A DNA stretch of 64,000 bases from Emcibacter sp. SYSU 3D8. Lineage in GTDB: Bacteria; Pseudomonadota; Alphaproteobacteria; SMXS01. Position 1 is the stretch's first letter; each line of letters opens with the position of its first letter. The stretch spans positions 744,001 to 808,000 of the forward strand of contig NZ_JBBYXK010000001.1 in assembly GCF_039655875.1 (NCBI RefSeq), written 5' to 3'. The notes under the pieces were generated by a model, which made no database searches, was not told where the DNA came from, and saw only the letters and a program-made list of their open reading frames with translations. Shown one piece after another: positions 1-8,320 of this stretch. A program made the translations under genes and the position numbers.

Positions 1-226
1 AAATGTCGAGGAGCGTGGCGTAGGACACCACGTCCGGATCGAACCGCACTTCCACGGCTTCGGCGTGCCCGCTCGTGCCCGAGCATACCTCGCGGTAGGT
101 AGGATTGCTGGTCAGGCCGTCGGTATAACCCGACCGCACCGACTCGACGCCCCTGATCGGAAGAAACACGGCCTCGGTGCACCAGAAGCAACCGCCTGCC
201 AGCGTCGCGGTTTCAATGTCAGCCAT
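1..226 (-). CDS. msrA: Peptide-methionine (S)-S-oxide reductase MsrA, N-terminal part
   Basis: The first 75 codons of MsrA, which reduces methionine-S-sulfoxide in proteins; the gene runs off the left edge of the window. The N-terminus carries the family signature GGCFWCTEAVF, with the catalytic Cys in GCFW, followed by the conserved SGYTDG and TYREVCSGTSGHAEAV stretches. The start ATG at 226 has an AGGGAG ribosome site a few bases upstream. No signal peptide is seen, so the product is cytoplasmic. The family is certain; the rest of the gene lies outside the window. Confidence 0.95.
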   Translation of the reverse strand, partial: MADIETATLAGGCFWCTEAVFLPIRGVESVRSGYTDGLTSNPTYREVCSGTSGHAEAVEVRFDPDVVSYATLLDI

Positions 227-293
227 GGTCCACTCCCTTGCTCGCCCGTGCGGCATTAAATCGTGCGCCGCACGGGATTTGCAAGCGCCCGGC

Positions 294-1139
294 TCAGCGG
301 CCGGACATCACGTCCAGCTTCTTGTATCCGGCCGGCGGCTGAAAGAACGAAGCCTCCAGCGCCTGTTCCCTTGCGCCCTTGAAAGTGGACTCGGACTCAA
401 GCGCGCCGTTGTCGAAGGTGCGCGTCCGGACCGGGACACCATCGATCTCCTTGAGCAGCGCCATGGAATCGTCCGCGGCCCGGCTCGCCGCCGGCATGCT
501 CTCGAACATCCGCTTCATGAACGCCGACATGTCAAGGAACGCCGGCATGACCCGGGTGCCATAGGGGAACGCCGACGCGCCGGCGGCGCAATATTCCGCG
601 GTCTTCGCACCGGCTTCCCACTTTTCCCAGATCTTGCACGCAATGCCGTCCACCTTGTCGGTCCGGCCGGTGGCCCGGATCTCCCGCGTCGACGGCGCCG
701 GCGCGCCCGGCATGGCGCCGGGCGGCATGCGCTGCATCACAGCCGCGCGCTGTTCGGGAGTCAGCCGCTTCATCGCCTCGGCCATGGCCGAGTTCGCGGC
801 GCCGGCTTGCCCGGACATCATGCTGCCGAGCCGCTTGAACGTCTGCTCGTCCATCACGCGATAGGCCTTTTCGTCATGGCTGATGATGATCATTTCGGGA
901 CCGCGGCCCGCGGCTGCCGGATGATAGATCATCTCGGACATTCCGCCGGACTTCTGCCCGCCGCGCCCGTTCTCGCGAACCTGGGTTCTGACGAACTTGC
1001 CGTCGACCGACATCTGGGCCGTCGTCGTCGAACCGGACGCGACGTCGCGCGTCTCCATGTCGATCACCACGCCTGCATGCGCTGCGGCCGGAAAGGCCGC
1101 CAACGGCAGCAACAGGACAAGTTGACGCAAAATCCCCAT
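294..1139 (-). CDS. Secreted DUF4412-like protein
   Basis: A 281-residue protein of unknown function. The chosen ATG at 1139 is preceded by GGGAGAG and opens a clear signal peptide (MGILRQLVLLLPLAAFPAAAHA), so the mature protein should be periplasmic. An in-frame ATG at 1226 would add 29 residues ahead of the signal peptide and is less likely. The mature part reads like DUF4412 proteins: a beta-rich start, a Met/Ala-rich middle, and a late segment with two Cys (IACKIWEKW and AEYCAAG) about 20 residues apart that could form a disulfide. It stands alone behind msrA in the same orientation. Function unknown. Confidence 0.7.
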   Translation of the reverse strand: MGILRQLVLLLPLAAFPAAAHAGVVIDMETRDVASGSTTTAQMSVDGKFVRTQVRENGRGGQKSGGMSEMIYHPAAAGRGPEMIIISHDEKAYRVMDEQTFKRLGSMMSGQAGAANSAMAEAMKRLTPEQRAAVMQRMPPGAMPGAPAPSTREIRATGRTDKVDGIACKIWEKWEAGAKTAEYCAAGASAFPYGTRVMPAFLDMSAFMKRMFESMPAASRAADDSMALLKEIDGVPVRTRTFDNGALESESTFKGAREQALEASFFQPPAGYKKLDVMSGR

Positions 1140-1338
1140 GATCGTTCTCTCCCGTATGAAACGATGACTTCCGGCCGGAACGGGCCGCCGGACATCCATG
1201 ATCTCCATGCCATGTCGGATCGACACGGCCTCGCAACATTATAGGCAACCGCGCCCGGCGGCGCACCCCCTTGCAATTCAAGGGCTTCTGGGCAGAATGC
1301 GCGGTTCGGCCAACGCCAATGAGAGGGCTTTAACGGGG

Positions 1339-1848
1339 ATGACAGCCAAACAGATCTATACCGAGTGGCAGCAGACCGCGGTCGCCGATCCGCGGGCGGC
1401 GACGGTGCCGCAACTGGTGCACGGCATGGAACGGATCACGGCTGCCGAGGGCCCCATCCTCGAGGACCGGCTTTATGCGCTGTATTCTCGTGCCGGCGAC
1501 CTGGGCCGCATCTACGACCATACACGGCGCCGCTTTACCACCGCGCTCGCCCATGCAAAGAGCGAGGGCATCCTGGCCATCGAGATCGAGACATTCGGCG
1601 ACAACGAGGAAAAGGTGATCCGGCTGCCCGGTCAACCGCAGGTGATCGTCCGCAGCCGGGGGTCGCGCACCCTGCATGAGGTGCCGGCGTCGGAGCTGGC
1701 CGAGGTGATGATGGAAATCCGCGTCAACCACGACCTGATTTCCCGCGAGGAGCTGTTCAGGGCGGTGCTGGAGGAATATGAGCTCAAGCGCCTTACCCAG
1801 GCCACCGAGAATCGTCTGAACGATATCCTCAAGACCTGGCTCGCCTGA
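1339..1848 (+). CDS. Hypothetical protein resembling the DUF3320 helicase-tail domain
   Basis: A 169-residue cytoplasmic protein. The start ATG at 1339 follows a GGGG stretch; an ORF extension to 1198 lacks coding character and runs into the divergent promoter region. The middle (AAEGPILEDRLYALYSRAG, then an RRFTTALAHAKSEG helix) resembles the small winged-helix-like DUF3320 domain found at the end of some DNA2/NAM7-type helicases, here free-standing with no helicase beside it. The C-terminal third is acidic and helical (REELFRAVLEEYELKRLTQ). The resemblance is by eye only; the function is unknown, though a nucleic-acid role is possible. Confidence 0.6.
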   Translation: MTAKQIYTEWQQTAVADPRAATVPQLVHGMERITAAEGPILEDRLYALYSRAGDLGRIYDHTRRRFTTALAHAKSEGILAIEIETFGDNEEKVIRLPGQPQVIVRSRGSRTLHEVPASELAEVMMEIRVNHDLISREELFRAVLEEYELKRLTQATENRLNDILKTWLA

Positions 1849-1938
1849 CCGGAAAAGTCTGTTCGCGCGTTGGCGCTCATGCTACCCCCACAGTGACTGG
1901 CAAAACCTGCTACTGGTCGCAGGCTAAAGGGGGCGAAT

Positions 1939-2466
1939 ATGAACGGTACAACGGCGTTGAATCTTATCCGGCGGCTGGGCGGCATCTGCCTTGCCATCCT
2001 TGTTCTCGCATCGGCGAAGGACGCGCGGGCCGCCGACGAAGTGCGCGTCAACCATGGCAAATGGCAGCTCTACTGCGCGGCCAGCAAACCAGGCGCATCG
2101 CAGGAATGCGAGATCCATCAGCTGCTGTCGAACGCCAAGAAGCAGCTGGCGGCAGGCATGTACGTGATCCGGCGCGGCTCCGGCAGCGTGTTGATGGTGC
2201 GCGTACCCCTGGGCGTGCTGCTGAACAAGAGCATGATGCTGCAGATCGACAACGGTATCGGCACGGATGCCCTCACCTTCCTCCGTTGCGACACCGATGG
2301 CTGCATTGCCCAGATGCCGGCAACCGAGCCGTTCCTCAATTCGCTGCGCAAGAACAGCGGCGTGACCTTGACCATGTATGCGAACGCCAATACGCCGATT
2401 CCGATCAAGTTCACGCTGGACGGTTTCGCCGCCGCGGAAAAGGCGCTTTCCGAACGAGCCCGCTAG
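1939..2466 (+). CDS. Invasion-associated locus B (IalB) family protein
   Basis: A 175-residue secreted protein of the IalB family, common in alphaproteobacteria and mostly of unknown role outside Bartonella. It has a signal peptide ending near ASAKDARA, a WQLYC strand start, and the two Cys-containing strands typical of the family (QECEIHQ and LRCDTDGCIAQMP), followed by a helical tail (FTLDGFAAAEKAL). AAAGGGGG lies upstream of the ATG. The stop is 7 bases from the stop of the convergent aminotransferase. A second family member lies at 3907-4443, beyond that gene. Confidence 0.85.
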   Translation: MNGTTALNLIRRLGGICLAILVLASAKDARAADEVRVNHGKWQLYCAASKPGASQECEIHQLLSNAKKQLAAGMYVIRRGSGSVLMVRVPLGVLLNKSMMLQIDNGIGTDALTFLRCDTDGCIAQMPATEPFLNSLRKNSGVTLTMYANANTPIPIKFTLDGFAAAEKALSERAR

Positions 2467-2472
2467 GCGCGC

Positions 2473-3609
2473 TCAGGCACGCTGCGCGGCCAGCGCATCC
2501 TTCATTGCTTCGACGCAAAGGGTGACCGAGCTGCGCTGGGCTGTCTGACCCATCAGCCCGACGCGCCAGATCTTGCCGGCCAGCGAGCCCAGGCCCGCGC
2601 CGATCTCCAGGCCGTAGCGCTCGAGCACATGGGCGCGCACGGCGGCCTCGTCGATACCGGCCGGCACCTTCACGGCATTGAGCTGCGGCAGCCGGCTTTC
2701 GACTGGTACGAGGAATTCCAGCCCCAGACCCTCGAGACCGTCCTTCAGTTCAAGATGCATGGCCGCATGGCGGGCCCATGAATTCTCGATGCCCTCCTCG
2801 GCCAGCAGCACCAGCGATTCGTGCAGGCCGTAGAGCGCATTGACCGGCGCGGTGTGGTGATAGGAACGCCCGTTGCTGCCGTCCCAGTAGGACATCACCT
2901 TGGTCAGATCCAGAAACCAGCTCTGGACCGGCGTCTTGCGGGCCTTCACCGCCGCCACGGCGCGCTCGGAGAACGAGACCGGTGACAGCCCGGGCGGGCA
3001 GGACAGGCACTTTTGGGTGCCCGAATAGACGGCGTCGATCTGCCAGCCGTCCACCTCGACGGGAATGCCCGCAACGCTCGTCACCGCATCCATCAGGGTG
3101 AGGCAATCATGCTCACGGGCGATGGCGCTGATCGCCGCGGCATCGGTCGCCACGCCGGTCGAGGTTTCCGCATGGACGAATGCAAGCAGTCTGGCGTCCG
3201 GATGGGCGCGCAGCGCGTCCTCGATCTTCCCGGGATCAACCGTCGTGCCCCAGTCGAACTCCACGGCGACGGGAATACCGCCGCAATTGACGACATTCTC
3301 GATCATCCGCTTGCCGAACACACCGTTGACGACCACGACGACCTTGTCGCCGGGTTCCACCAGGTTGACGAAACAGGTTTCCATGCCGGCGGAGCCGGGC
3401 GCCGATACCGGGAATGTCAGCGGGTTGCGGGTGCGCAGCGCCATGCGCAGCAGTTCCTTGAGATCTTCCATGAAACCGGAGAACCAGGGATCCAGATGGC
3501 CGACCGTCGGCCGCGCCATGGCCGCCAGCACCCGCGGATGCACATTCGAGGGTCCCGGCCCCATCAGAACGCGCTGTGCCGGATAGAGCGAACGGAAGCT
3601 GTTGGACAT
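2473..3609 (-). CDS. Alanine-glyoxylate-type aminotransferase (class V, PLP)
   Basis: A 378-residue PLP enzyme of the AGXT/serine-glyoxylate aminotransferase family, expected to transfer an amino group from alanine or serine to glyoxylate. Family marks are the N-terminal MGPGPSNVHPRVL, SAPGSAGME, the HAETSTGV segment, the LMDAVTSVAG motif, and the PLP lysine in SGTQKCLSCPPGLSP. ATG at 3609 is preferred because GGAGACGG lies just upstream; an in-frame ATG at 3630 has no comparable site. It sits convergent to one IalB gene and divergent from another. Donor specificity cannot be read from sequence. Confidence 0.87.
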   Translation of the reverse strand: MSNSFRSLYPAQRVLMGPGPSNVHPRVLAAMARPTVGHLDPWFSGFMEDLKELLRMALRTRNPLTFPVSAPGSAGMETCFVNLVEPGDKVVVVVNGVFGKRMIENVVNCGGIPVAVEFDWGTTVDPGKIEDALRAHPDARLLAFVHAETSTGVATDAAAISAIAREHDCLTLMDAVTSVAGIPVEVDGWQIDAVYSGTQKCLSCPPGLSPVSFSERAVAAVKARKTPVQSWFLDLTKVMSYWDGSNGRSYHHTAPVNALYGLHESLVLLAEEGIENSWARHAAMHLELKDGLEGLGLEFLVPVESRLPQLNAVKVPAGIDEAAVRAHVLERYGLEIGAGLGSLAGKIWRVGLMGQTAQRSSVTLCVEAMKDALAAQRA

Positions 3610-3906
3610 GGACCGTCTCCGCATAGTCATTCAGGTGCCCCGTTCTAGCCGAGCCCTTGCGCCGGGGCACGGAATAATCGCCGCCAGGCGGTGGAGAAAT
3701 CGGCGCTGGCAGGCTTTTAGGCTCGTTTCGCTGTCGACATCACCGCCCCGGACACCTAATTCCTCCAGGCCCGCTTAAAACACGGCCATGGACGCCCACT
3801 GGCAAGAATGCTACGGATCAGCCGCTCGATCAGCGGCCGGACGGGGTGGCCGAGGGGGTCGTCGCAATCGAATGTCTGCTTAAACTTCAGTCCCATGGAG
3901 GACAAC

Positions 3907-4443
3907 TTGCTCGGAAATATTCTTCGGTCGAACTTCGTCGCCGCGGCCTTGGGCGTGCTCGCGCTGGGGTCGGTCACCGTATCGTCAGCTGCAGTGGCGC
4001 AAACGCCCGCGCCCGCCGCCCAGCCCGTCGCGCCCAAGCCGGAAATGTTCGGCAATTGGGGCCTGGTGTGCCCCCAGCCCAAGGCCTGCCAGATCCAGGT
4101 CGTGCTGGTGAACAAGGACAAGAAGTTCGTGGCCGCCCTCGCCTATGGCAAGTCCGGCACCAACCAGACCCTGGTCGGCATCGTGCCGCTGGGCTTCCGC
4201 CTGCAGAACCAGCCGCCTTTCACCGTCGATGGCGGCGCGGCCGTCCCGGGAAATTACGTGCAGTGCCTGTCGAGCGGCTGCCGGGTGGCGATCCCGGTCA
4301 CCGACGCGGTGCTGCGCTCGATGCAGGGCGGCAAGCAGGCGACCCTGACGCTGCTGTCGCCGTCGAGCAAGCAGATGCCGCTCAATTTCGACCTGACCGG
4401 CTTCCAGGATGCCAAGGCAGCGCTGGACAGGAAGCTCCAGTAG
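3907..4443 (+). CDS. Second IalB family protein, probable TTG start
   Basis: A secreted IalB-type protein of about 178 residues, paralogous in layout to the one at 1939-2466. The signal peptide (LGVLALGSVTVSSAAVAQ) precedes an Ala/Pro-rich linker and the domain start MFGNWGLVCPQPKACQIQ; further Cys lie in VQCLSSGCRVAIP. An ATG at 3895 is in frame but has no ribosome site, whereas TTG at 3907 is preceded by GGAGG at a spacing of 5, with the upstream ATG overlapping that site, so TTG is the better start. A hairpin terminator follows at 4468. Function unknown; likely an envelope or stress role. Confidence 0.8.
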   Translation: MLGNILRSNFVAAALGVLALGSVTVSSAAVAQTPAPAAQPVAPKPEMFGNWGLVCPQPKACQIQVVLVNKDKKFVAALAYGKSGTNQTLVGIVPLGFRLQNQPPFTVDGGAAVPGNYVQCLSSGCRVAIPVTDAVLRSMQGGKQATLTLLSPSSKQMPLNFDLTGFQDAKAALDRKLQ

Positions 4444-4467
4444 CCAAAACCCGCCAATTCTTTTGAG

Positions 4468-4498
4468 AAACGGCCATCGTTGACGCGGTGGCCGTTTT
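4468..4498 (+). terminator. Rho-independent terminator between convergent genes
   Basis: A 9-bp perfect stem AAACGGCCA / TGGCCGTTT with a 12-base loop, ending in TTTT on the plus strand. It lies 25 bases after the second IalB gene and just before the end of the convergent thioredoxin-like gene, so it probably stops plus-strand transcription and may also work in the other direction. Confidence 0.65.
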
Positions 4499-4510
4499 CG
4501 TTCGGCCGGC

Positions 4511-5074
4511 TTACCGCGCCGCCAGGCCGTCCAGCGTTTCGACGATCAGCCCGACCGGCGGCCGCTTGGCGACGGACTCCTCGTAGAGCTTGGCCAGGAC
4601 CACGCCCTGCGGATCGAGGACCAGGATAATCGGCCGGGGAACACCGTGAGCCATGCTGCCGGGCGGATATTGCGGGTCGCGCACACCAAAGCGATCGATG
4701 ATCTCGGATTTCGGATCGCTCACCAGCGGATAGCCGATGCCTCGCTTGCGGGAGAACGCCGCACCTGTCGCCGGATCGTCGTAGGAGATGCCGGCAACGG
4801 TGTAGCCGCGCTTCTCGATCTCGCCGAGGCCGTCATTGATCTCGATGAGCTGCGCCTGGCAATAGGGACACCACGCCGCCGAACGATAGAACACCAGCAC
4901 GACGCCTTTCTCGCCTGTCAGCGAGGCCATGGTCCGCGGCGTCCCGGCGGAATCGAGCGGCGTGCCGATTGCCGGCACGGGTGATCCCAGAGCCGGCCCC
5001 AGATCGGCATTCGCGCTCGCCGCGGCGGCGCCCGCCATGCCGAGGACTAGCATCAAAGCAGCAATCAGTCGCAT
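4511..5074 (-). CDS. Secreted thioredoxin-like/AhpC-TSA family protein
   Basis: A 187-residue thiol protein. ATG at 5074 follows a GGGAGGGAG ribosome site and begins a signal peptide (MRLIAALMLVLGMAGAAAASANA). The domain has the peroxiredoxin/TlpA-like fold pattern: PVPAIGTPLDSAG, VVLVFYRSAAWCPYC with a CPYC redox motif at residues 69-72, the ISYDDP strand, and a cis-Pro region near VPRPIILVLDPQG. A CxxC pair rather than a single peroxidatic Cys suggests a disulfide reductase or a bacterioferritin-comigratory-like peroxidase acting in the periplasm. No partner gene is adjacent. Confidence 0.8.
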   Translation of the reverse strand: MRLIAALMLVLGMAGAAAASANADLGPALGSPVPAIGTPLDSAGTPRTMASLTGEKGVVLVFYRSAAWCPYCQAQLIEINDGLGEIEKRGYTVAGISYDDPATGAAFSRKRGIGYPLVSDPKSEIIDRFGVRDPQYPPGSMAHGVPRPIILVLDPQGVVLAKLYEESVAKRPPVGLIVETLDGLAAR

Positions 5075-5191
5075 CCGAAGTTCTCCCTCCCCGACCGCAC
5101 GGTCCAGCACCGCGCACGTCCGATTACCCATTCGCCCTGCACCGGCCGAATGTTACGCCGTGAACCGACGATTGCCTGGAGCGTGCGCGCG

Positions 5192-5440
5192 CTATGCCCG
5201 GTGGGCGTTGACGATCAGGGAATCGATGGTGGCCTCGCCAAGCGCCCGGGCGGCCTCCAGCCGGTGCAGGCCCTCGACCAGAATGTATCGCTCCGCGTCG
5301 GGCCGCACATGGATCGGAATTTTCAGGCCGTTCTCGAGGATGTCCGCGGCCAGCTTGTCGACCTTGGTCTGGTCGAGAGATTTGCGGTACTTTGTCGGCA
5401 CGTAGATCTGCTCGATCGTCACCTTGACGGTTTTCAGCAT
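5192..5440 (-). CDS. Small ParB/sulfiredoxin-domain protein
   Basis: An 82-residue protein consisting of little more than a ParB N-terminal nuclease-like fold: the entry IEQIYVPTKYRKSLD, then LAADILENGLKIPIHVR and the signature YILVEGLHRLEAARALGE (a GxHRxxA variant of GxxRxxA). It lacks the HTH and dimerisation parts of chromosomal ParB, so it is not a partition protein. The start at 5440 is set by GGAGAG just upstream; a longer frame to 5941 is antisense noise. Stand-alone ParB-like domains can bind nucleotides or act as small kinases, but the role here is unknown. The 206 bases between it and the next gene show nothing recognisable. Confidence 0.75.
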   Translation of the reverse strand: MLKTVKVTIEQIYVPTKYRKSLDQTKVDKLAADILENGLKIPIHVRPDAERYILVEGLHRLEAARALGEATIDSLIVNAHRA

Positions 5441-5646
5441 GGTACTCTCCCCGTCATTCCCACGGCCGGATGATAGCAGGGTTTGACCCGCCGTCCACTG
5501 GTGGCGGATGGCGCTCATCCACGGCACGCGCGCCGTCTTTACAGTCAGTCGTGCACCACACGCTGGCAACAGCCATGCGTACAATCCGCCTGGTAATGTA
5601 AGCCGCCTTGATGCGGTCTCAATGCCCGTTCCCCGTCCCGCAGCAA

Positions 5647-6141
5647 TCAAATCGACCGGCTCATGAGAATGCCCGGCAGGCTCAAATTTGGTCCAAGCGG
5701 GACGTCGATGCGTTCTTCGGTCTTGAATCCAAGCGCCAGGTAGAACGGTTCCCCGTTGAGACTGGAGAAGCACAGGAACCGGTTCGCCCCCGCCGCGCCG
5801 GCGTCCATCTCGCACCGTCCATAGAGCCGTCGTCCGACGCCCCTGCCTGTCCAGTCGGCGCGGACGCCGAAATGGCGGATGTGGGCAGCACCTTCCTTGA
5901 TTATGCCCGTGCCCGGCTCGTCGAACGTCCAGCCGCCGCACCCGACCGGTTCGCCGCCCGCCTCGGCCAGATAAAAGGTGCCGGAGGCCAGCAGCCGGGA
6001 ATTGGCCTTGATCATCAGCGCCAGCGCCGGTGCCAGCAGGGCAGGCTCATAGGCAGGGGCCATCAACGTCGGATAGGAGTCCTGAAGGATGCCGTCGACC
6101 GCAGGCGCATCGTCGGGGCCAGCCACACGGACGGCTATCAC
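5647..6141 (-). CDS. GNAT family N-acetyltransferase
   Basis: A 164-residue GNAT protein. The start is a GTG at 6141 that overlaps the TGA of the upstream gene (GTGA), with AAGGACGG as ribosome site, so the two are translationally coupled. Visible GNAT features are the N-terminal VRVAGPDDAPAVDGILQDSY, the beta4 strand HIRHFGVRADWTGRGVGRRLY with the acetyl-CoA loop GRGVGRRL, and the late strand EPFYLALGFKTEERID. Its substrate is unknown; fusion-free small GNATs of this type acetylate amines or protein N-termini. Confidence 0.85.
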   Translation of the reverse strand: MIAVRVAGPDDAPAVDGILQDSYPTLMAPAYEPALLAPALALMIKANSRLLASGTFYLAEAGGEPVGCGGWTFDEPGTGIIKEGAAHIRHFGVRADWTGRGVGRRLYGRCEMDAGAAGANRFLCFSSLNGEPFYLALGFKTEERIDVPLGPNLSLPGILMSRSI

Positions 6142-6593
6142 CGTCCGTCCTTTCGCCTCTGCTGGATCAATTTCTCCAGCTCGCCCAGAAAGCGCGACCG
6201 GTCGGCCTTGGTGAAGCTGGCGTTGTAGCCCTTGATTTCGCCTGTCTCGCGCAGATGGGTGTTCAGGTCGCGCATGGCGAGCGCCATGCCAATGCTGTGT
6301 TCGGTGAAGGGCCGGCCGGTCGGGCCAAGCACCATGGCGCCCGCCTTCAGGCACCGGGACGCCAGCGGAATGTCGGCGGTGATCGCGATGTCGCCTTCGC
6401 CGATATTGTCGGCAATCCAGTTGTCGGCGGCGTCGAAGCCTTCGGTCACCACCACCTGGCGCACATTCGGTGCGTCGACCTTGCGGCTCCACCGGTTGCT
6501 GACGAACAACACCTGCAAACCGTGGCGGCCGGCGACCTTCAGCACCTCGTCCTTTACCGGGCAGGCGTCGCCGTCGATGTAGATGTCCAGCAT
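6138..6593 (-). CDS. YaiI/YqxD family protein (DUF188)
   Basis: A 151-residue member of the widespread YaiI/YqxD family, whose fold is NYN/PIN-like with conserved acidic residues, suggesting nuclease activity that is not well established. Signatures are the start MLDIYIDGDACPVKDEV, FDAADNWIADNIGEGDIAIT, ADIPLASRCL and the RPFTEHSIG stretch. It lies 10 bases from the TPR protein gene ahead of it and is coupled by a GTGA overlap to the acetyltransferase behind it, forming a small operon. Confidence 0.9.
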   Translation of the reverse strand: MLDIYIDGDACPVKDEVLKVAGRHGLQVLFVSNRWSRKVDAPNVRQVVVTEGFDAADNWIADNIGEGDIAITADIPLASRCLKAGAMVLGPTGRPFTEHSIGMALAMRDLNTHLRETGEIKGYNASFTKADRSRFLGELEKLIQQRRKDGR

Positions 6594-6603
6594 GGCGGCC
6601 TGC

Positions 6604-8247
6604 TCAGCGCCGCTTCGCCGCTTCGGCGGCGGCTTTCTCCGCCGCGGCCACGGCCTCGAGCACGGCCTGGCGTCCCAGCCGCGCCTGGGTTCCGTTGGGG
6701 TCGATCACCAGCGCCTTGTCGAAATCCTCCATGGCGCGCCCGTATTCCTTCCAGGCATAGAAGAGCCAGCCCCGCCGCGCATAGGCGTCGGCGTCCACAT
6801 AGTCCCGGTTGATGATCTGCGTCAGGTCGTCGAGTGCGTTGGCATAGTTGCCGCGCTGCTGGTAGAGCATGGCCCTGCCCTTGAGCGCCTCCAGATTGCC
6901 CGGATCGAACCGCAGCACCGACGAATAGTCGTTGATGGCGGCGTCCAGATTCAGCTGGCGCTGGTGTTCCCTTGCGCGGTCAAGATACGCGTTGGCGCTT
7001 TCGGGTTTCAGCTCGATGACCTTGCTGAAATCCGCGATGGCCGCAGCGCCACTGCCCTGCAGCTGATACAGCGTGCCCCGTGCGGTATAGGCGGCCACCA
7101 GCGAGGGGTTGGCCCTGATGGCGGCATCGAGGTCGGCGATCGCCTCGCTGGCCCGGTTGAGCGCGTAATAGGCAATGCCCCGGCGGTAATGGACGTCCGC
7201 GCCGGATGCGCCGGCCCGAATGGCGGCGGTGTAATCGGCAATGGCCTCCTCGAACCGGCCGTTGTCGTGGAAGAGGAACGCGCGCAGCAACAGCAATTGG
7301 GTATTGCCAGGCGCCAGTTCGATGGCGCGGCCGTAATCCTGCAGCGCCAGATCGACGAGCCCTGCCCGAAGACGGGCTCGGGCCCGCTCGCGCAGCACCT
7401 GCACATCGTTCGGATAGCGATCCAGATAATTGTTGTAGAGCGCCAGGGCGTCCTGAACCCGGTTCACGCCGATCAGGTAGCGGGCGAAATCGGCGATCAG
7501 GTAGCCGCGCGACGGCGCGAGGTCGATGGCTTTGGCATAATCGGCGATCGCCGCCTCGACGCGGTTGAGGCGCGCATTCGCCTGGGCGCGCCTTGCATAG
7601 CCCTCGAAGGAGTCGGGCGCCTGCTGGATCACAACGCTGAACAGCTCGGCGGCACGGGCATAATTGCCGCCGTCGAACGCCATGCGGCCTTCGTTCAGTT
7701 CGCCGCCACGGTAATTGTCGCGAAGGCTACCGTCATCCGGCTCTCCCTCGGCAGCGGCGGCCTGCACGGACTCGTGGGAGGGCGCGGCCGCTGCCGTCGG
7801 CTCGGCCAGGGCGACGCCGCCCACGACCTCCTGGCACAGTCCGGCCTCACGCGCTTCCATGACCTGGTCATAAAGCCGCTCGGCCCGGGAATAGTCCGGG
7901 TCGCCCGGCACGGCCGCGGAGAAGAACTGCTCCAGCGGCTGCGCCGCATCGCAAACCTGCTCGACGGCAACGAACGCCGCGGCCTGCGCGATGGTGATCG
8001 CGGACGGCATGGCGCAAAGCCTCGTGTCCTGTGCCTGTGCCGCCAGCTTCAGCACCTTTGCATGGTCGCCGGCCTTGCTTGGCGCCTCGATGTCACGGGC
8101 AATGGCGTCGACCAGCCCCTGATAGAGCACCCCGCGCTGGCTGCCGTTGGGAATACAGTCGCCGGCGGGCTCCTGCGCCCATGCGGGCAGCACCAGACTT
8201 GCCGCTACCGCGGCCGCAAGCCAACCAACCGCACAACGATGCTTCAT
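6604..8247 (-). CDS. Periplasmic tetratricopeptide repeat protein
   Basis: A 547-residue protein with a signal peptide (cleavage after VLPAWA) and no membrane segment afterwards, so probably periplasmic. From about residue 190 to 520 it is a run of TPRs with the usual A/Y/A/P spacing (for example AIADYAKAIDLAPSRGYL, AIADLDAAIRANPSLVAAY and AMEDFDKALVIDPNGTQ), roughly nine to ten repeats. The first 180 residues contain several Cys and are not repeats. The tail is Ala/Lys-rich. GGAGG lies upstream of the ATG. It is likely a protein-protein scaffold; no partner can be named. Confidence 0.82.
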   Translation of the reverse strand: MKHRCAVGWLAAAVAASLVLPAWAQEPAGDCIPNGSQRGVLYQGLVDAIARDIEAPSKAGDHAKVLKLAAQAQDTRLCAMPSAITIAQAAAFVAVEQVCDAAQPLEQFFSAAVPGDPDYSRAERLYDQVMEAREAGLCQEVVGGVALAEPTAAAAPSHESVQAAAAEGEPDDGSLRDNYRGGELNEGRMAFDGGNYARAAELFSVVIQQAPDSFEGYARRAQANARLNRVEAAIADYAKAIDLAPSRGYLIADFARYLIGVNRVQDALALYNNYLDRYPNDVQVLRERARARLRAGLVDLALQDYGRAIELAPGNTQLLLLRAFLFHDNGRFEEAIADYTAAIRAGASGADVHYRRGIAYYALNRASEAIADLDAAIRANPSLVAAYTARGTLYQLQGSGAAAIADFSKVIELKPESANAYLDRAREHQRQLNLDAAINDYSSVLRFDPGNLEALKGRAMLYQQRGNYANALDDLTQIINRDYVDADAYARRGWLFYAWKEYGRAMEDFDKALVIDPNGTQARLGRQAVLEAVAAAEKAAAEAAKRR

Positions 8248-8320
8248 CCCCCGCCGCCTCCGATGCGAATGCCCAATGATCTAGCATACAAGATAGGGAG
8301 GTGAGAGTCAGAGCCTGAAC

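Noticed and set aside
5192-5440. ParB-domain gene as part of a chromosome partition locus
   Set aside because: The product is only 82 residues, has no HTH or dimerisation part, no parA lies next to it and no parS-like site was noticed.
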